Positions 1 through 9,847 of a stretch of DNA of 64,000 nucleotides are shown piece by piece. A program made the translations under genes and the position numbers. The notes under the pieces were generated by a model. The model made no database searches. It worked only from the letters and a program-made list of their open reading frames with translations, and was not told where the DNA came from. Every line of letters starts with the position of its first letter. Position 1 is the stretch's first letter. Source of the DNA: CAWDDA01 sp963813345 (GTDB lineage Bacteria > Acidobacteriota > Blastocatellia > RBC074); the NCBI GenBank assembly GCA_963813345.1, contig CAWEYR010000026.1:232943-296942 (forward strand). The letters are read 5' to 3'.

Positions 1-280
1 TGACACCGGTAACCACTTCGATGGGTGCTTCTCCGAGAAACGTGCACGCGAGATTTGTCGGGGTGCCGCCAAACATATCGGTCATGACGAGTACACCAGC
101 TCCAGCGTCGACGCGTTTGATGGATCTCCCGATCTCTTCGCGGGCTGTATCGACTTCGTCATGCCAGCCGATCGAAACGGCGGTGATATGTCGAATGTCA
201 CCGACAATCGTTTCAGCTGCGCTCACAAGCTCCGCTGCCAGGTTTCCGTGGGTAACAACCACGCCTCCAACAAGTGGCAT
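1..280 (-). CDS. PTS mannose/fructose-type EIIA domain protein (partial, 3' end outside window)
   Basis: Reading leftward from ATG 280-278, the frame stays open to the window edge (about 93 residues). It starts MPLVGGVVVTHGNLAAEL, where the His of the VVTHGNLA motif matches the phosphorylated His of the PTS EIIA-Man fold. MFGGTPTN further on fits the same family. The start follows a GGAGGAGG Shine-Dalgarno about 5 bases upstream. It lies 21 bases downstream of rapZ and is the last visible gene of the lptCA-lptB-rpoN-hpf-rapZ block. In such blocks EIIA usually works in a regulatory phosphorelay rather than sugar import; that role is inference. The C-terminus is not in the window. Confidence 0.85.
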   Translation of the reverse strand, partial: MPLVGGVVVTHGNLAAELVSAAETIVGDIRHITAVSIGWHDEVDTAREEIGRSIKRVDAGAGVLVMTDMFGGTPTNLACTFLGEAPIEVVTGV

Positions 281-301
281 TCGACCTCCTCCTCCTTCTT
301 T

Positions 302-1180
302 CTATTTCTTCACATCGCGATGCAGCACGCGCGCATGATATCCGAGACGATTCAGATGCTGAGCAAGCGCATTGGCTACTGCCACCGAACGATGCTTGCC
401 TCCCGTGCATCCGACGCCAACTGTGACATAGCTCTTGGATTCGCGCTGGTATAATGGAATCAGAAACTCCAACAGTCCTTCAAACCTTGAAATTGTTTCC
501 CCAACCTCAGGTTTGGCTTTGAGAAACTCGACGACAGGCTGATCGTTTCCAGTCAGGTCCTTGAGTTCAGGCACAAAGTGTGGATTTGGAAGGAACCGCA
601 CATCAAAGAGCAGATCCGCATCGAGTGGAATTCCGTACTTGTAGCCAAAGCTGACAATAGTCAGCTGCATCTCGCCATCGACTTCTGAAGGCGAGAATCG
701 CTTCTTCAGAAAATCGCGCAGCGTATGGACCGTGTGGTCTGACGTGTCTATGACGACATCCGCCAGTCCGCGAATCGCCGACAGTTTTTCACGCTCTTCC
801 CCGATTGCCTCGAAGACCGTTCCCTCCTGAATAGGATGAGGCCGGCGCGTCTCGCTGAAGCGGCGCTGCAGCGCCGCATCGCTCGATTCGAGAAAAAGAA
901 CCGTTGTCTCGATATCCTCCCGGCCACGCATTTGAGAAAGCACATTCGGAAAGCTCTCAAGAAAAGCGCCTTCACGAATATCGACGACGAGTGCCGAATG
1001 CGTGATTCCGGTCTCCTTCCGCTCTATCAGGTGAACAAAACTTGGGATGAGCTGCACTGGAAGGTTGTCGACACAGAAATAGCCAAGGTCCTCGAAGACG
1101 TTCATTGCTGAGGACATTCCAGACCCGCTCAGACCCGTAATAATGACGAGTTGGGGGACCACGATTCCAGCGTGCCTCAT
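302..1180 (-). CDS. rapZ: RapZ-type nucleotide-binding RNase adapter protein
   Basis: This 292-residue protein has the usual length of the RapZ/YvcJ family. It shows an N-terminal P-loop region (VIITGLSGSGMSS), the typical DLGYFCVDNLP segment, and the C-terminal GCTGGKHRSV motif. In characterised members the protein binds small RNAs or nucleotides and links cell-wall amino-sugar synthesis to regulation. Its ATG overlaps the hpf stop (ATGA), so the two are probably co-translated. Oddity: the Walker A lysine (GxSGSGK) reads Met, one base away from Lys, so either the ATP site is altered or there is a base error. Family assignment is secure; the regulatory target is unknown. Confidence 0.93.
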   Translation of the reverse strand: MRHAGIVVPQLVIITGLSGSGMSSAMNVFEDLGYFCVDNLPVQLIPSFVHLIERKETGITHSALVVDIREGAFLESFPNVLSQMRGREDIETTVLFLESSDAALQRRFSETRRPHPIQEGTVFEAIGEEREKLSAIRGLADVVIDTSDHTVHTLRDFLKKRFSPSEVDGEMQLTIVSFGYKYGIPLDADLLFDVRFLPNPHFVPELKDLTGNDQPVVEFLKAKPEVGETISRFEGLLEFLIPLYQRESKSYVTVGVGCTGGKHRSVAVANALAQHLNRLGYHARVLHRDVKK

Positions 1181-1710
1181 GGCTCGATCAGGCCATAATT
1201 CCCGTCTTTTCGTTTGTAGATCACACCGACGCGGTCGGTATCTGCGTCGCGGAAAACAAGAAATTGTTCAGTTGCGTCTGAAACACGGAGAACAGCCTCC
1301 TCCGGTGTCATCGGCTTCACAGAATAACGGCGTGAACGGATAATGCGCGGCGCGGGAGCGGCCGGAGCAACAGGTGGAACGGGACTCGGAGCGACCGCAC
1401 TTGTCGCGAGTGCGTGATGTTTGCGGTCGATAATCTTACCTTTGATTTTGAGAGCTTGCTTTCTAAGCCTGTCGACTGCCTGAGCAATCGAAGTGTACAT
1501 GTCGCTCGTATCGGCGTTTGAAGTCAGCGAGCGGTCGTGCCAGTTAACAACGATCTCGGCCAGATGACGATGGTGCTTTTCGATGCTCAGTATGACGTGA
1601 GCCTTGACGGCCCCGTTGAGCACGGTATCTATTTTTTTGAAATGTCCGGTTACTTGTTTCTTGATGGCGGGTGACAGCGTGAAATTGCGACCAGTGAATT
1701 CAATTTTCAT
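1177..1710 (-). CDS. hpf: Ribosome hibernation promoting factor, long form
   Basis: This 177-residue protein has an N-terminal ribosome-binding domain (starts MKIEFTGRNFTLSP; then ILSIEKHHRHLAEIVV) and a C-terminal dimerisation domain (YSVKPMTPEEAVLRV, then GVIYKRKDGNYGLIEP). A Pro/Ala-rich linker of about 25 residues joins them. This is the long HPF architecture, which in other bacteria forms 100S ribosome dimers in stationary phase. It sits 80 bases downstream of rpoN and overlaps rapZ, a widely conserved order, so expression is probably linked to rpoN. The frame is intact. Confidence 0.93.
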   Translation of the reverse strand: MKIEFTGRNFTLSPAIKKQVTGHFKKIDTVLNGAVKAHVILSIEKHHRHLAEIVVNWHDRSLTSNADTSDMYTSIAQAVDRLRKQALKIKGKIIDRKHHALATSAVAPSPVPPVAPAAPAPRIIRSRRYSVKPMTPEEAVLRVSDATEQFLVFRDADTDRVGVIYKRKDGNYGLIEP

Positions 1711-1790
1711 CCTCGGCTCCTTCTTCGTTAGTACTGAGTCGAACCGATCGGTGGGGGGAGTCGCTGAAGTCTGGGTTCGAGGCTCGAGTT

Positions 1791-3450
1791 TCAGACCACT
1801 TGACGCCGTTCACGCGACCCAGGAATTCGTAGTTGGTCGCGGTACTTGGCTACTGTGCGGCGCGAAAGTTTTTGCCCTTCGCCCGCCAGAATCGTTGCGA
1901 TCCGGTCGTCAGTCAATGGATCGCGAGGGTCTTCGGCCTCTATCATCTTTTTGATTTTCAGTTTGATAATGCGAGTCGATACTTCCTCTCCATCATCGTT
2001 CACCATTCCTTCCGTAAAAAAACGTCGAAGCTCGATAACACCCTGCGGTGTATGAGCATACTTCCCATTGACAACTCTCGAGACCGTCGAAAGGTGCATA
2101 CCGATGTCTTCGGAAATGTCTTTGAGCATCATCGGCTTGATCTGCTCGACACCATGGTCCAGAAAATCAAGCTGGCGTTCGACAATCCTTTCGCAGACGC
2201 GGTAAATGGTCTGCTTCCGGTGCTCGATGTTCTTCAGAAGATCAACTGCCGAACGAAACCGCTCCTTGATGTAGTCGCGAGTCTCTTTCGACGTCTCTTT
2301 GTTCTCCATCATGCGCCGGTACTGTTGATTGATCCTCAGCTGAGGCAGACCGTCATCATTGAAGCGAATCAGGTATTCACCCTCAATCTTCTCGATATAG
2401 ACCTCAGGTTCAATATATTGGGCCTTCTTCGAGGCAAATTTTCGGCCCGGATACGGGTCGAGCTCGCGGATCAACTTCATCTCGTTGACAATGTCATCAA
2501 GTGCGATGCCCAGCTCGCGGGCCAGTTCAGGCAGCTTGTGATTCTGCAGCTTGTAGCAATGATCCGTCACCAGCTTCGCTGCCAGCCGGTCAGCCTAGTC
2601 CCAGGGCTTCGAGCTGGCGAAGCAGGCACTCCTGCAGATTGCGCGCCGCCACACCCGGAGGATCGAGCTGCTGAACAATCTGCAAGTGCCGCTTCCACTG
2701 TCTCGATCTTCCAGGGTCCGAGTGCCGGCAATCTCTTCAAGCGACCCTTCAAGGTAACCATCATCATTGAGATTGCCGATGATGGCTTCGCCGGCGTCAA
2801 TCACGACCTTATCGATATGACTCAGCCGCAATTGCCATAAAAGGTAATCCGCCAGACTTCTGCTCTGACGAGATGAACTGCTCGAACGACGGACTCTCTT
2901 TGACCTCGGTCTCCCGGGTTCGATAACCGGGGTCCAGATAGTCCTCGAAGGTCGTTCCGAAATCGATCTCTTCGAACGAGTCGCGATCGGCATTCTCTCC
3001 TTCAGCCCCTTCTGGAGTGTCGGTACCTGGTGCCGGTTCCTGGGGGGGCGCCGCCGGAACCTCGGATATCGAGTTTTGTGAGAATGTTTCGACGGATGCT
3101 TCAAAAGACGGCTCATACGAGGACGGCTCATACAAGCCATCACTCGACGCTTCGTTTGAAGCTTCGCGCGAGAGTTCGCGCGAACTGTCGTTCAGAGACT
3201 CCTTGGCGCGATTTTCGACACTGTCAGCTCGCCCATCCAGCGAACTCTCAGCTCCGTTCGCCAGCTCGGGAGCAACTGAGACCTCTTCCGGCGCCAATTC
3301 ATCGAGAACCGGATTCTCAACAAGTTGCGCCGTGACGAGGTCCGAGAGCTCGAGCTTCGTCATCTGAAGCATCTCAATCCGTTGACGCAACTGTGGCGTC
3401 AACACGAGACGCTGTGATAACTGATGACTGAGCATGGGCTTGAGAGACAT
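1791..3450 (-). CDS. rpoN: RNA polymerase sigma-54 factor, interrupted by about four frameshifts
   Basis: The N-terminal activator-interacting region is clear (MSLKPMLSHQLSQRLVLTPQ, with LQMTKLEL), followed by an acidic, low-complexity region I-II of about 120 residues. The C-terminal half has the core-binding and HTH segments (MHLSTVSRVVNGKY) and an RpoN box read as SRRTVAKYRDQL. Between roughly 2595 and 2858 the homologous reading moves through several frames: SLADYLLWQL, VEAALA, IVQQLDPPGVAARNLQECLL and LAAKLVTDHCYKLQ are all recognisable but in different frames. The dense breaks in an otherwise conserved gene suggest sequencing indels rather than decay. The gene lies between lptB and hpf, its usual position, and should recognise promoters such as the one at 12960. 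Confidence 0.9.
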
Positions 3451-3493
3451 CGCGACTACTTTATGACACTCCCTGGTACAAAAAATCTACTCA

Positions 3494-4348
3494 TCACATT
3501 CTAAACTTCTCGCCCAGATAAACCCGGCGGACTTCGGCGTCGGTCGTCAAGTCGTTGGGAGTCCCGGAACGGAAGATGAGACCTTCATTGATAATGTAAG
3601 CACGATCGGTAATCGTCAGTGCCTCACGCACGTTGTGGTCCGTTACAAGAACCCCAATTCCGCGATCACGAAGCCTGAGAATGAGCCTCTGAATCTCGTC
3701 GATCGCTATCGGATCGATCCCGGCAAAGGGTTCATCGAGAAGAATGAACCGCGGCTCAATCGTCAGACAGCGCGCAATCTCTGTGCGCCGGCGTTCGCCT
3801 CCTGACAGAGCGTATCCTTTACTTCGTCTGATTCGACTCAGATGAAACTCCTCGAGGAGAGTTTCCAGACGTTCCTGCCGTTCTTCGCGCACGAGCTTGA
3901 GAGTTTCGAGGATAGCGAGGATGTTCTCCTCAACGGTGAGCTTGCGGAAGATTGATGGTTCCTGGGGAAGATAACTTACGCCCCGGCGCGCTCTGCGATA
4001 CATCGGGAAGCGAGTCAGATCCTGATTCCCGAGCAGAATCCGTCCTGCGTCCGGCGTCTCGAGACCGACAATCATATAGAATGTCGTCGTCTTCCCCGCG
4101 CCATTCGGCCCCAGCAAGCCAACCACTTCGCTCGGACGAACAGTTATCGAGACGTTATTGACTACGCAACGACCGCGATAAGATTTCTGAAGGTGTTCGG
4201 CCTTTAACGCTTCAACAACGGCTGCCGGTTCGTCCCGAGTCTGCTCTTCAAGCTCTACTTCAACAGCAGCGCTTGTCTTTCCTGCCGCCTCGGTCACCCT
4301 GCCACTCCTGCCGGCGGCTCGCTTGAGCCTCCGGGAATCCTTTTTCAA
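3494..4348 (-). CDS. lptB: LPS export ABC transporter ATP-binding protein LptB
   Basis: The 284-residue ABC ATPase has Walker A GPNGAGKTT, Q-loop region SYLPQEPSIF, signature LSGGERRR, Walker B FILLDEPFAGIDP and the switch His in VTDHNVREAL. The short length and the FAGIDP motif are typical of LptB, which powers lipopolysaccharide transport with LptFG and LptC. The first 45 residues are a charged, low-complexity extension not usual for LptB, so the true start may be further in, near the AEHLQKSYRG segment. Its start overlaps the end of lptC-lptA (4345-4348), indicating one operon. Confidence 0.93.
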   Translation of the reverse strand: MKKDSRRLKRAAGRSGRVTEAAGKTSAAVEVELEEQTRDEPAAVVEALKAEHLQKSYRGRCVVNNVSITVRPSEVVGLLGPNGAGKTTTFYMIVGLETPDAGRILLGNQDLTRFPMYRRARRGVSYLPQEPSIFRKLTVEENILAILETLKLVREERQERLETLLEEFHLSRIRRSKGYALSGGERRRTEIARCLTIEPRFILLDEPFAGIDPIAIDEIQRLILRLRDRGIGVLVTDHNVREALTITDRAYIINEGLIFRSGTPNDLTTDAEVRRVYLGEKFRM

Positions 4349-6673
4349 CGCTGGATCCGGTGCGTTGTCCTTACACGTTTGCCGCCCGATTCATCGTTGA
4401 CTTGGATCCTAGCATCGCGTAAATGCAAAGTCAATTTAGGCCCTTTTGTCGTTATTCCACGCTCGCTATCTTCGATCCTGGCTTCCTTCCCACTGAGAAT
4501 CGCCATCTCTTTTGCAACCTGATATTCGAGCTTGTCCCCCGTCCCGCGCTTCTGCGGCTGTGTCAAAATCACATCGCGCTCGCCAGTCAATTGCGTGAGC
4601 TGGTTCTTGTCATCCATGAGTGCATCTGCCACCGCTGCCTCAATTCTGTCAGTTCCCTGACGCAGCTTTACCTTACCTTCGTAGTGCACTATCCGCGTCG
4701 CGTCCCGATAGTTCATTTTGTCGGCAGTCGCGAAGATTGGGATGAGCTCCTTTCGGCCCTTCTCCACTTCCCGCTCAACAGAATAAAGCGCGGACTCCAC
4801 TCCATCCCACGCCTGCATCATTTTTTCGTTCCGGTCGAGCTCAATTACCGGAGCGGTAACGAAATTATCATCCTGCCACGTCCTTGCATCGCCTGTGAAC
4901 CTGGCTACATTCTCATTATGCCGAATTACCGCCTGATCCGATGTCACAAAGACGGGAGCTTTGGGCTTCTTGAAAGGTGCGGCGTCACCTGTCGCTTCAC
5001 GACTGTAGTAGGTCGTTCTCACGCGGCCGCGCGCATACGTTACCGAATCCTCAAGACTTGCGTCGACCTCGTCAGCATCTGAACGCGATGCCTCATCCCA
5101 TATCAATGGCTTTCCCCTCAAAGCAACGATCTGATTGGCGGAGGTGTAGATCGCGCGCGCAGCCGTCCCGCGACGTTCACCCTCAGTAAATTTGACATCA
5201 CCCTCAACCAGCATGTCCGATACATCGCGCGTCGACTCATTAACCTTGCCCGTAATCTTCTTTCCCGACGAGCGTACGCGAAGGACGCTTCGTCTTCGGA
5301 TCAAGCGGCTGAGCAAATGCTTCAGCTCCTCCCTCAGCCACGAATGACTTGATCACATTTCCAGTCGCGTAGAAGTCGGCTCTCACCTGCGGGCCGTTGA
5401 CACGCGTACGATCAGATTTGGGACCTATCACAAGAGGAGTAATTGTGAGTATCACATTTCCTGCAGCCTTTACCTCTTCCAGGTTCTTGCCATCCTCACG
5501 AAAGCGAGTCTCAACATTATCGGCTTCAAAATCCTGCGCTTCCGCGTCCTTCGCTTTCGAATCCTTTGGCGACGGTCTCAATCGGACGATTGTCCTTCCC
5601 TGCGAGTTGATCGATTGAAGAAGGCTCTCCTGTTCACGTTTTCCACTCTTGTCACTCTTGTCACCCTTGTCACTGACTTTCGCACGGTAGAACGCCTCGA
5701 GCCTTTCAGCTGTCAATTCACGCGGCGCTTCCTTCTCGACTGAAGTCGCACGCGCCGATCCTACAGCGAGCGCACGCTGCAAGCTCTGGTTCTCATTGAA
5801 AAACATGTCAATGTCGCGCGCTTCAAGCGTTGAAACTCGGCCCGGCTCCTCATCCCGCAGCGATGAATTCCCGCGAAACTCGATGCGATCGACATCGCGT
5901 GTCTGAGGCTTGAAGACCCCTGTGATCGAATCCGCTCGCGCGACCTGCGGGCCCTGCCTGACGACTGTCTCGCCCGTAAACTTGATGATTCCATCGTGCT
6001 CGAAATAGTCGGCTCGCCCCGACCGGACCTCAACCGGTGGATGGTTGCCGCCCTTATCCTGAGATGGAGGACTCGAATTGATAACGACAGCATCTTTCAT
6101 GAGCGCGAGGGTCTTGGTCTTGGCGTAGAGTATCGCGCCAATCGACGAGCCGCTCAGTGCAGCTCGCGTAAACTTGACAAGAACGTCGCTCGAGGCAACA
6201 TCGTCACGCTGGTTGTAGTGGAGCACGTCGCTCTCCACCTCGAGGCCATCAACGCTCTTCACCTTGACGTTTCCCTGAAGTGCAACAATCGCTTCGTTCG
6301 GCCGGTAGACCCCGCGATCAGCTGCCACCCGCAGATGTTCCTTTCCTTCACTTCCGTAGGAGATGAGGTCAATCTTTTCAAGCTCATGCCGCCCGTCGGC
6401 AAAGCTCGTGTCACGCACGGCTGCCAGCTGAAACTTGAGCTTTCCCTGTTCAGTGGTTGTATAGCGGTATCCTTCGGTGATCGACACGACGGTGTCGCTG
6501 AGTAAAGGCGCCGCACGCACCGGCGGCGGAGTCTGGACCTGACGACTGCGGCGAACTATCGTTGTCACGATGAGCGAGCCAAGCGCAACAAGTAGTATCA
6601 GTGCCGACCAACGGACAACGAGCGGCAGTCTCTTCCTGAGAGTCGGATAGCGGTCCAGAAGCATTCGCGCCAA
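4345..6673 (-). CDS. LptC-LptA/OstA-type periplasmic LPS transport protein, fused, one frameshift near 5270
   Basis: Residues about 18-40 form an N-terminal membrane anchor (LVVRWSALILLVALGSLIVTT). An LptC-like periplasmic domain follows (VSITEGYRYTTTEQGKLKF), then repeated OstA/LptA-type beta-jellyroll segments such as VALQGNVKVKS, IKFTGETVVRQG and IVHYEGKVKLRQG. A Lys/Asp/Ser-rich linker lies near residue 340. The frame changes around 5270 (GKEDYGQG stop versus SGKKITGKV), and the downstream half runs to a stop overlapping lptB. Read across, it is a protein of about 770 residues with LptC and several OstA domains, much larger than separate LptC (about 190) or LptA (about 180). It would bridge LPS through the periplasm. 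Confidence 0.82.
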
Positions 6674-6727
6674 TTATAGCACTCGCGGTTCTACTCCCCT
6701 TCAAAGCATGATAGATTCTCATTCCAG

Positions 6728-7766
6728 ATGCGCCCCCGCGTGCTTGTTACTCAAAGGCTTCCGACGCCGGCTCTGGCTCGGTTAAACGAGATTTGCGATT
6801 CCATCGTTGGGACCGAAGCCGGTCGCCTCAATCACGCCGGTCTTGTCGCCGCCGTGCGCGGCGTCGACGGCATACTTTGCCTTCTTACAGACAAGATCGA
6901 CAGCGAGGTTATCGAATCTGCGACGCGTGCTCGAATCATCGCCAACGTCGCCGTGGGCTACAACAACATCGATGTGAACGCAGCTCGTAACCGTGGACAT
7001 TGTAGTCACGAATACGCCCGATGTCCTTACGGATGCAACTGCAGACCTTACCTGGGCTCTTATCCTCGCCGTGACCCGGCGAGTGGTCGAGGCCGACGGT
7101 TTTCTGAGATCGGGCCGGTTCGCAGGCTGGGATTTCGATCTTCTTCTGGGCACCGGTCTCACGGGAAAAACGCTGGGAATTGTGGGTTATGGCCGCATCG
7201 GGCGCGCGGTTGCGCGTCGAGCCGCTGGTTTTGGTCTTAACGTTCTCTATTGCGGGCGAGATGAGATTGCATTCCGTGACGATCTTCCACCATCGCCGGC
7301 ATCTCGACAGCGCAGTTCGTCCAGCTCGCAGTCAAATATCACCTGGTCGGCAAGCGCGAGGCTGGATGGCCTGGCAACAAGGCGCGTTCCCTTTCAATCT
7401 CTGCTCGAACAATCGGACATTGTGACGTTGCACGTTCCTCTGGCGACCGCGACTCGCCATCTGATTGACCCGACTGCTCTCTCAAGGATGAAACCTTCGA
7501 CTTATCTCATCAATACGTCGCGAGGTGAGATCGTGGATGAAAGCGCGGTTGTTGAAATGCTCGAACGCGGCCGGCTTGCAGGAGTTGGCTTCGATGTGTT
7601 CGAGAACGAACCTCAAGTGCATCCGGCTCTTGTTTCGATGCCGAATGTCGTCCTGGTTCCGCACATCGGGAGTGCCACGAAAGAAACCCGCACGGCGATG
7701 GCCATGCTCGCGGTCGAGAACATCATCGATCTCTTCTCAGGCCGCACGCCGCGTAACGCGATTTGA
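6728..7766 (+). CDS. D-2-hydroxyacid dehydrogenase (glyoxylate/hydroxypyruvate reductase type), frameshifted
   Basis: The N-terminal catalytic part (MRPRVLVTQRLPTPALARL; IANVAVGYNNIDV) changes frame around 6985 and continues as VTNTPDVLTDATADL. It then has the NAD-binding GYGRIGRAVARR, the INTSRGEIVDE region with the catalytic Arg, FDVFENEP with the Glu, and PHIGSATKETR with the catalytic His. The pattern fits glyoxylate/hydroxypyruvate reductases, which reduce these acids to glycolate or glycerate. A Ser-rich insertion of about 35 residues follows the Rossmann segment near 7270-7380, where relatives have a short loop. It is divergent from lptC, with about 54 bases between starts. Confidence 0.88.
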
Positions 7767-7897
7767 AAGAAGTGTCGGAGAAAGACCCTCTCGGTGTCGG
7801 CGGCGGGCTAAACAGTTGTCCAGAGGCGGTCCCTAAGAGATTATAAGGACTTGGGGCATTGGCACCTGATTTGCCAGTAGGTTTAGTTCAGACAGCT

Positions 7898-8857
7898 ATG
7901 AGTAATGTTTCGATGATTCTGAATCCGACTGCAGGGCGCATGCAACGCTCGCCAGACACGCGGTCGGCAATCCTGATGTCGCTCCGGGATGAGGGGATAA
8001 GCGTCCTGCCGGAGTTCACCAAAGGTCCGGGAGACGCTACCAGCATCGCGAGTCGTGCTGCCCGTCGAGGGGACCGGTTTGTGATTGTGTGCGGCGGTGA
8101 TGGCACGATCAACGAAGCGTTGCAGGCCCTCGTCGGTTCCGAGACTGCGCTTGCCGTCTGGCCCGGAGGCACGGCAAACGTGCTCGCGAAAGAACTCGGT
8201 TTGCCTTCAGATGAAAGAGCTCTTGCCAAAATGATCTCTGCGGGACAACGACGACGAGTCAGTGTTGGCAGCGCAACCAAGCCAGGAACCGCATGGCAGC
8301 GCTATTTTGTTCTTATGGCGGGCATTGGACTCGACGCGGCTATTGTGCGTGGCGTTGATCCGCGTCTCAAGAAGGTATCGGGCTATGGTGCCTACTTTGT
8401 TTCTGCACTTGGTTTTCTTGCGCGGCTTCCACTTGAGCCTTTTACGCTTTCAATCGGCGGAACGAAACACGAAGGAACGTTTGCGTGCATCTCGAATGCA
8501 GTCAGTTATGCAGGCGGATTCACGCTGACTCCCGATGCACGACTCGACGAGCCAAATCTCGACGTTTGTCTCTTTAACTCTCGCAGCCGCATCGAATACA
8601 TCAATCTCGCCTTTCGCGGCCTGACCGGAAGCCATACCACTCACGAGAACGTTCTTTATAGGAAAACTATTGCAGTTGCTGCCGAGTCCCTTGGGTCTGT
8701 ACCGGTGCAGCTGGATGGAGAAGTCGTCGAGGCACTGCCAATGAATTTCGAGTGCATTCCCAGTGCACTCGATATCATCTCGCCTGAGGCTACCTGTGAG
8801 CCAGCGCCGTTACCTCGGAATCTGAACGGCGAGGCTTTCCAAAGATCCACACTATAA
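7898..8857 (+). CDS. Diacylglycerol/lipid kinase family protein
   Basis: About 319 residues starting MSNVSMILNPTAGRMQ. The DAGK catalytic signature GGDGTINEALQAL and the following AVWPGGTANVLAKELGLP are both present, as is the C-terminal domain ending in PVQLDGEVVEALP. The family phosphorylates diacylglycerol or related lipids with ATP at the membrane. ATG 7898 is preferred to an upstream TTG because the family starts directly with the NPTAG motif. The 3' end overlaps the 3' end of tatC on the other strand by 68 bases. The substrate cannot be told from sequence. Confidence 0.9.
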   Translation: MSNVSMILNPTAGRMQRSPDTRSAILMSLRDEGISVLPEFTKGPGDATSIASRAARRGDRFVIVCGGDGTINEALQALVGSETALAVWPGGTANVLAKELGLPSDERALAKMISAGQRRRVSVGSATKPGTAWQRYFVLMAGIGLDAAIVRGVDPRLKKVSGYGAYFVSALGFLARLPLEPFTLSIGGTKHEGTFACISNAVSYAGGFTLTPDARLDEPNLDVCLFNSRSRIEYINLAFRGLTGSHTTHENVLYRKTIAVAAESLGSVPVQLDGEVVEALPMNFECIPSALDIISPEATCEPAPLPRNLNGEAFQRSTL

Positions 8858-9818
8858 GAATGCTCAATCCATAAAGGCAGAGCATCGGTAGGGCGAAGAT
8901 CATCATGTTCATCGCGTCTGCGGTCGGTGTAAGAAGCGCTGCGGCGATTGCAATGATCACAATTGCATAACGCCAGGATTTCCAGAGCATTCGCGGTGTG
9001 ATCAGACCGACACGTCCAAGGATGAACGCGATGACTGGTATCTGAAACACCAGTCCGAGACCGAGCATGATAATCAGGATCAGGTTGAGATAGTCCTCAG
9101 CATTTATCAGCGTCCTGAATCCGCCCTCGATCTGAAGTCCGATCAGATAATCGCACGCCGCCGGAAACGCGATCCTGTAAGCGAATGTCGCTCCGATAGC
9201 AAAGAATACCGATGCCATAGCGAGCACCGGTCCAATGTACTTTTTCTCGTGGCGATACAGACCCGGTGCAATAAATGCCCACGCCTGAAAGAGCAAAAAC
9301 GGAATCGCGAATGCGACTGCCGCGTAGAGCGCGACGCTCATATAGAGCGTGAACGCGCCCTGGACGGTGGTCAACACAAGTCCACCCTCGCACGAGGCGT
9401 TACTTTTTACCGTCGATCCCAGCACTCCAGGAATCTCGGCACCTGCCGGTGCTACAGCGCCATTGATCACTATCGGCTGCGTCGTAACGGCTACGAGCGC
9501 TTCATTCTTGTCAACCACCTTCTTCACAACACGCGCAGGCACGGAAGTACTTGCCGGAACCTTGACTTCGGACACTACCGTATCCTGTGAAAAGATGTAT
9601 TGAATCTGATCGCCTTCTTTGAGTGCGCTCGGCTGCGACACGCCACCCATACCACGTCGCGCTGCTTCTGCCTTCTTTATCTGTTCGCAGATCGGAACTG
9701 CGAGGAACCTATAGATGTAACCGGAGAGAGCAAAGCAGACTATGAACGCAGCGCCAATCGCGACGATGCAATACAGCAGCCGTCGCCGTAACTCATCCAG
9801 ATGGTCGAGAAACGACAT
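8790..9818 (-). CDS. tatC: Sec-independent protein translocase subunit TatC with large periplasmic insertion
   Basis: The N-terminal TatC signature SFLDHLDELRRRLL is present, then a first TM (CIVAIGAAFIVCFAL). The conserved core follows with PFLLFQAWAFIAPGLYRHEKK and four or five further TMs, including the final LLTPTADAMNMMIFALPMLCLYG. At 342 residues it is longer than usual (about 250). The excess is a stretch of roughly residues 50-150 in the first periplasmic loop, with a Val/Lys/Pro-rich central part. TatC with TatA/B exports folded proteins bearing twin-arginine signals; the RR signal at 24910 is a candidate client. tatA lies 30 bases upstream in the same operon. Confidence 0.94.
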   Translation of the reverse strand: MSFLDHLDELRRRLLYCIVAIGAAFIVCFALSGYIYRFLAVPICEQIKKAEAARRGMGGVSQPSALKEGDQIQYIFSQDTVVSEVKVPASTSVPARVVKKVVDKNEALVAVTTQPIVINGAVAPAGAEIPGVLGSTVKSNASCEGGLVLTTVQGAFTLYMSVALYAAVAFAIPFLLFQAWAFIAPGLYRHEKKYIGPVLAMASVFFAIGATFAYRIAFPAACDYLIGLQIEGGFRTLINAEDYLNLILIIMLGLGLVFQIPVIAFILGRVGLITPRMLWKSWRYAIVIIAIAAALLTPTADAMNMMIFALPMLCLYGLSILIVWIFGKPRRSDSEVTALAHR

Positions 9819-9847
9819 CTGGAGGCCTTCTTCTTTGTCGTTGAGGT

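Noticed and set aside
2595..2600. TGA in rpoN as a selenocysteine codon
   Set aside because: Homology continues in a different frame after it, and sigma-54 has no Cys here.
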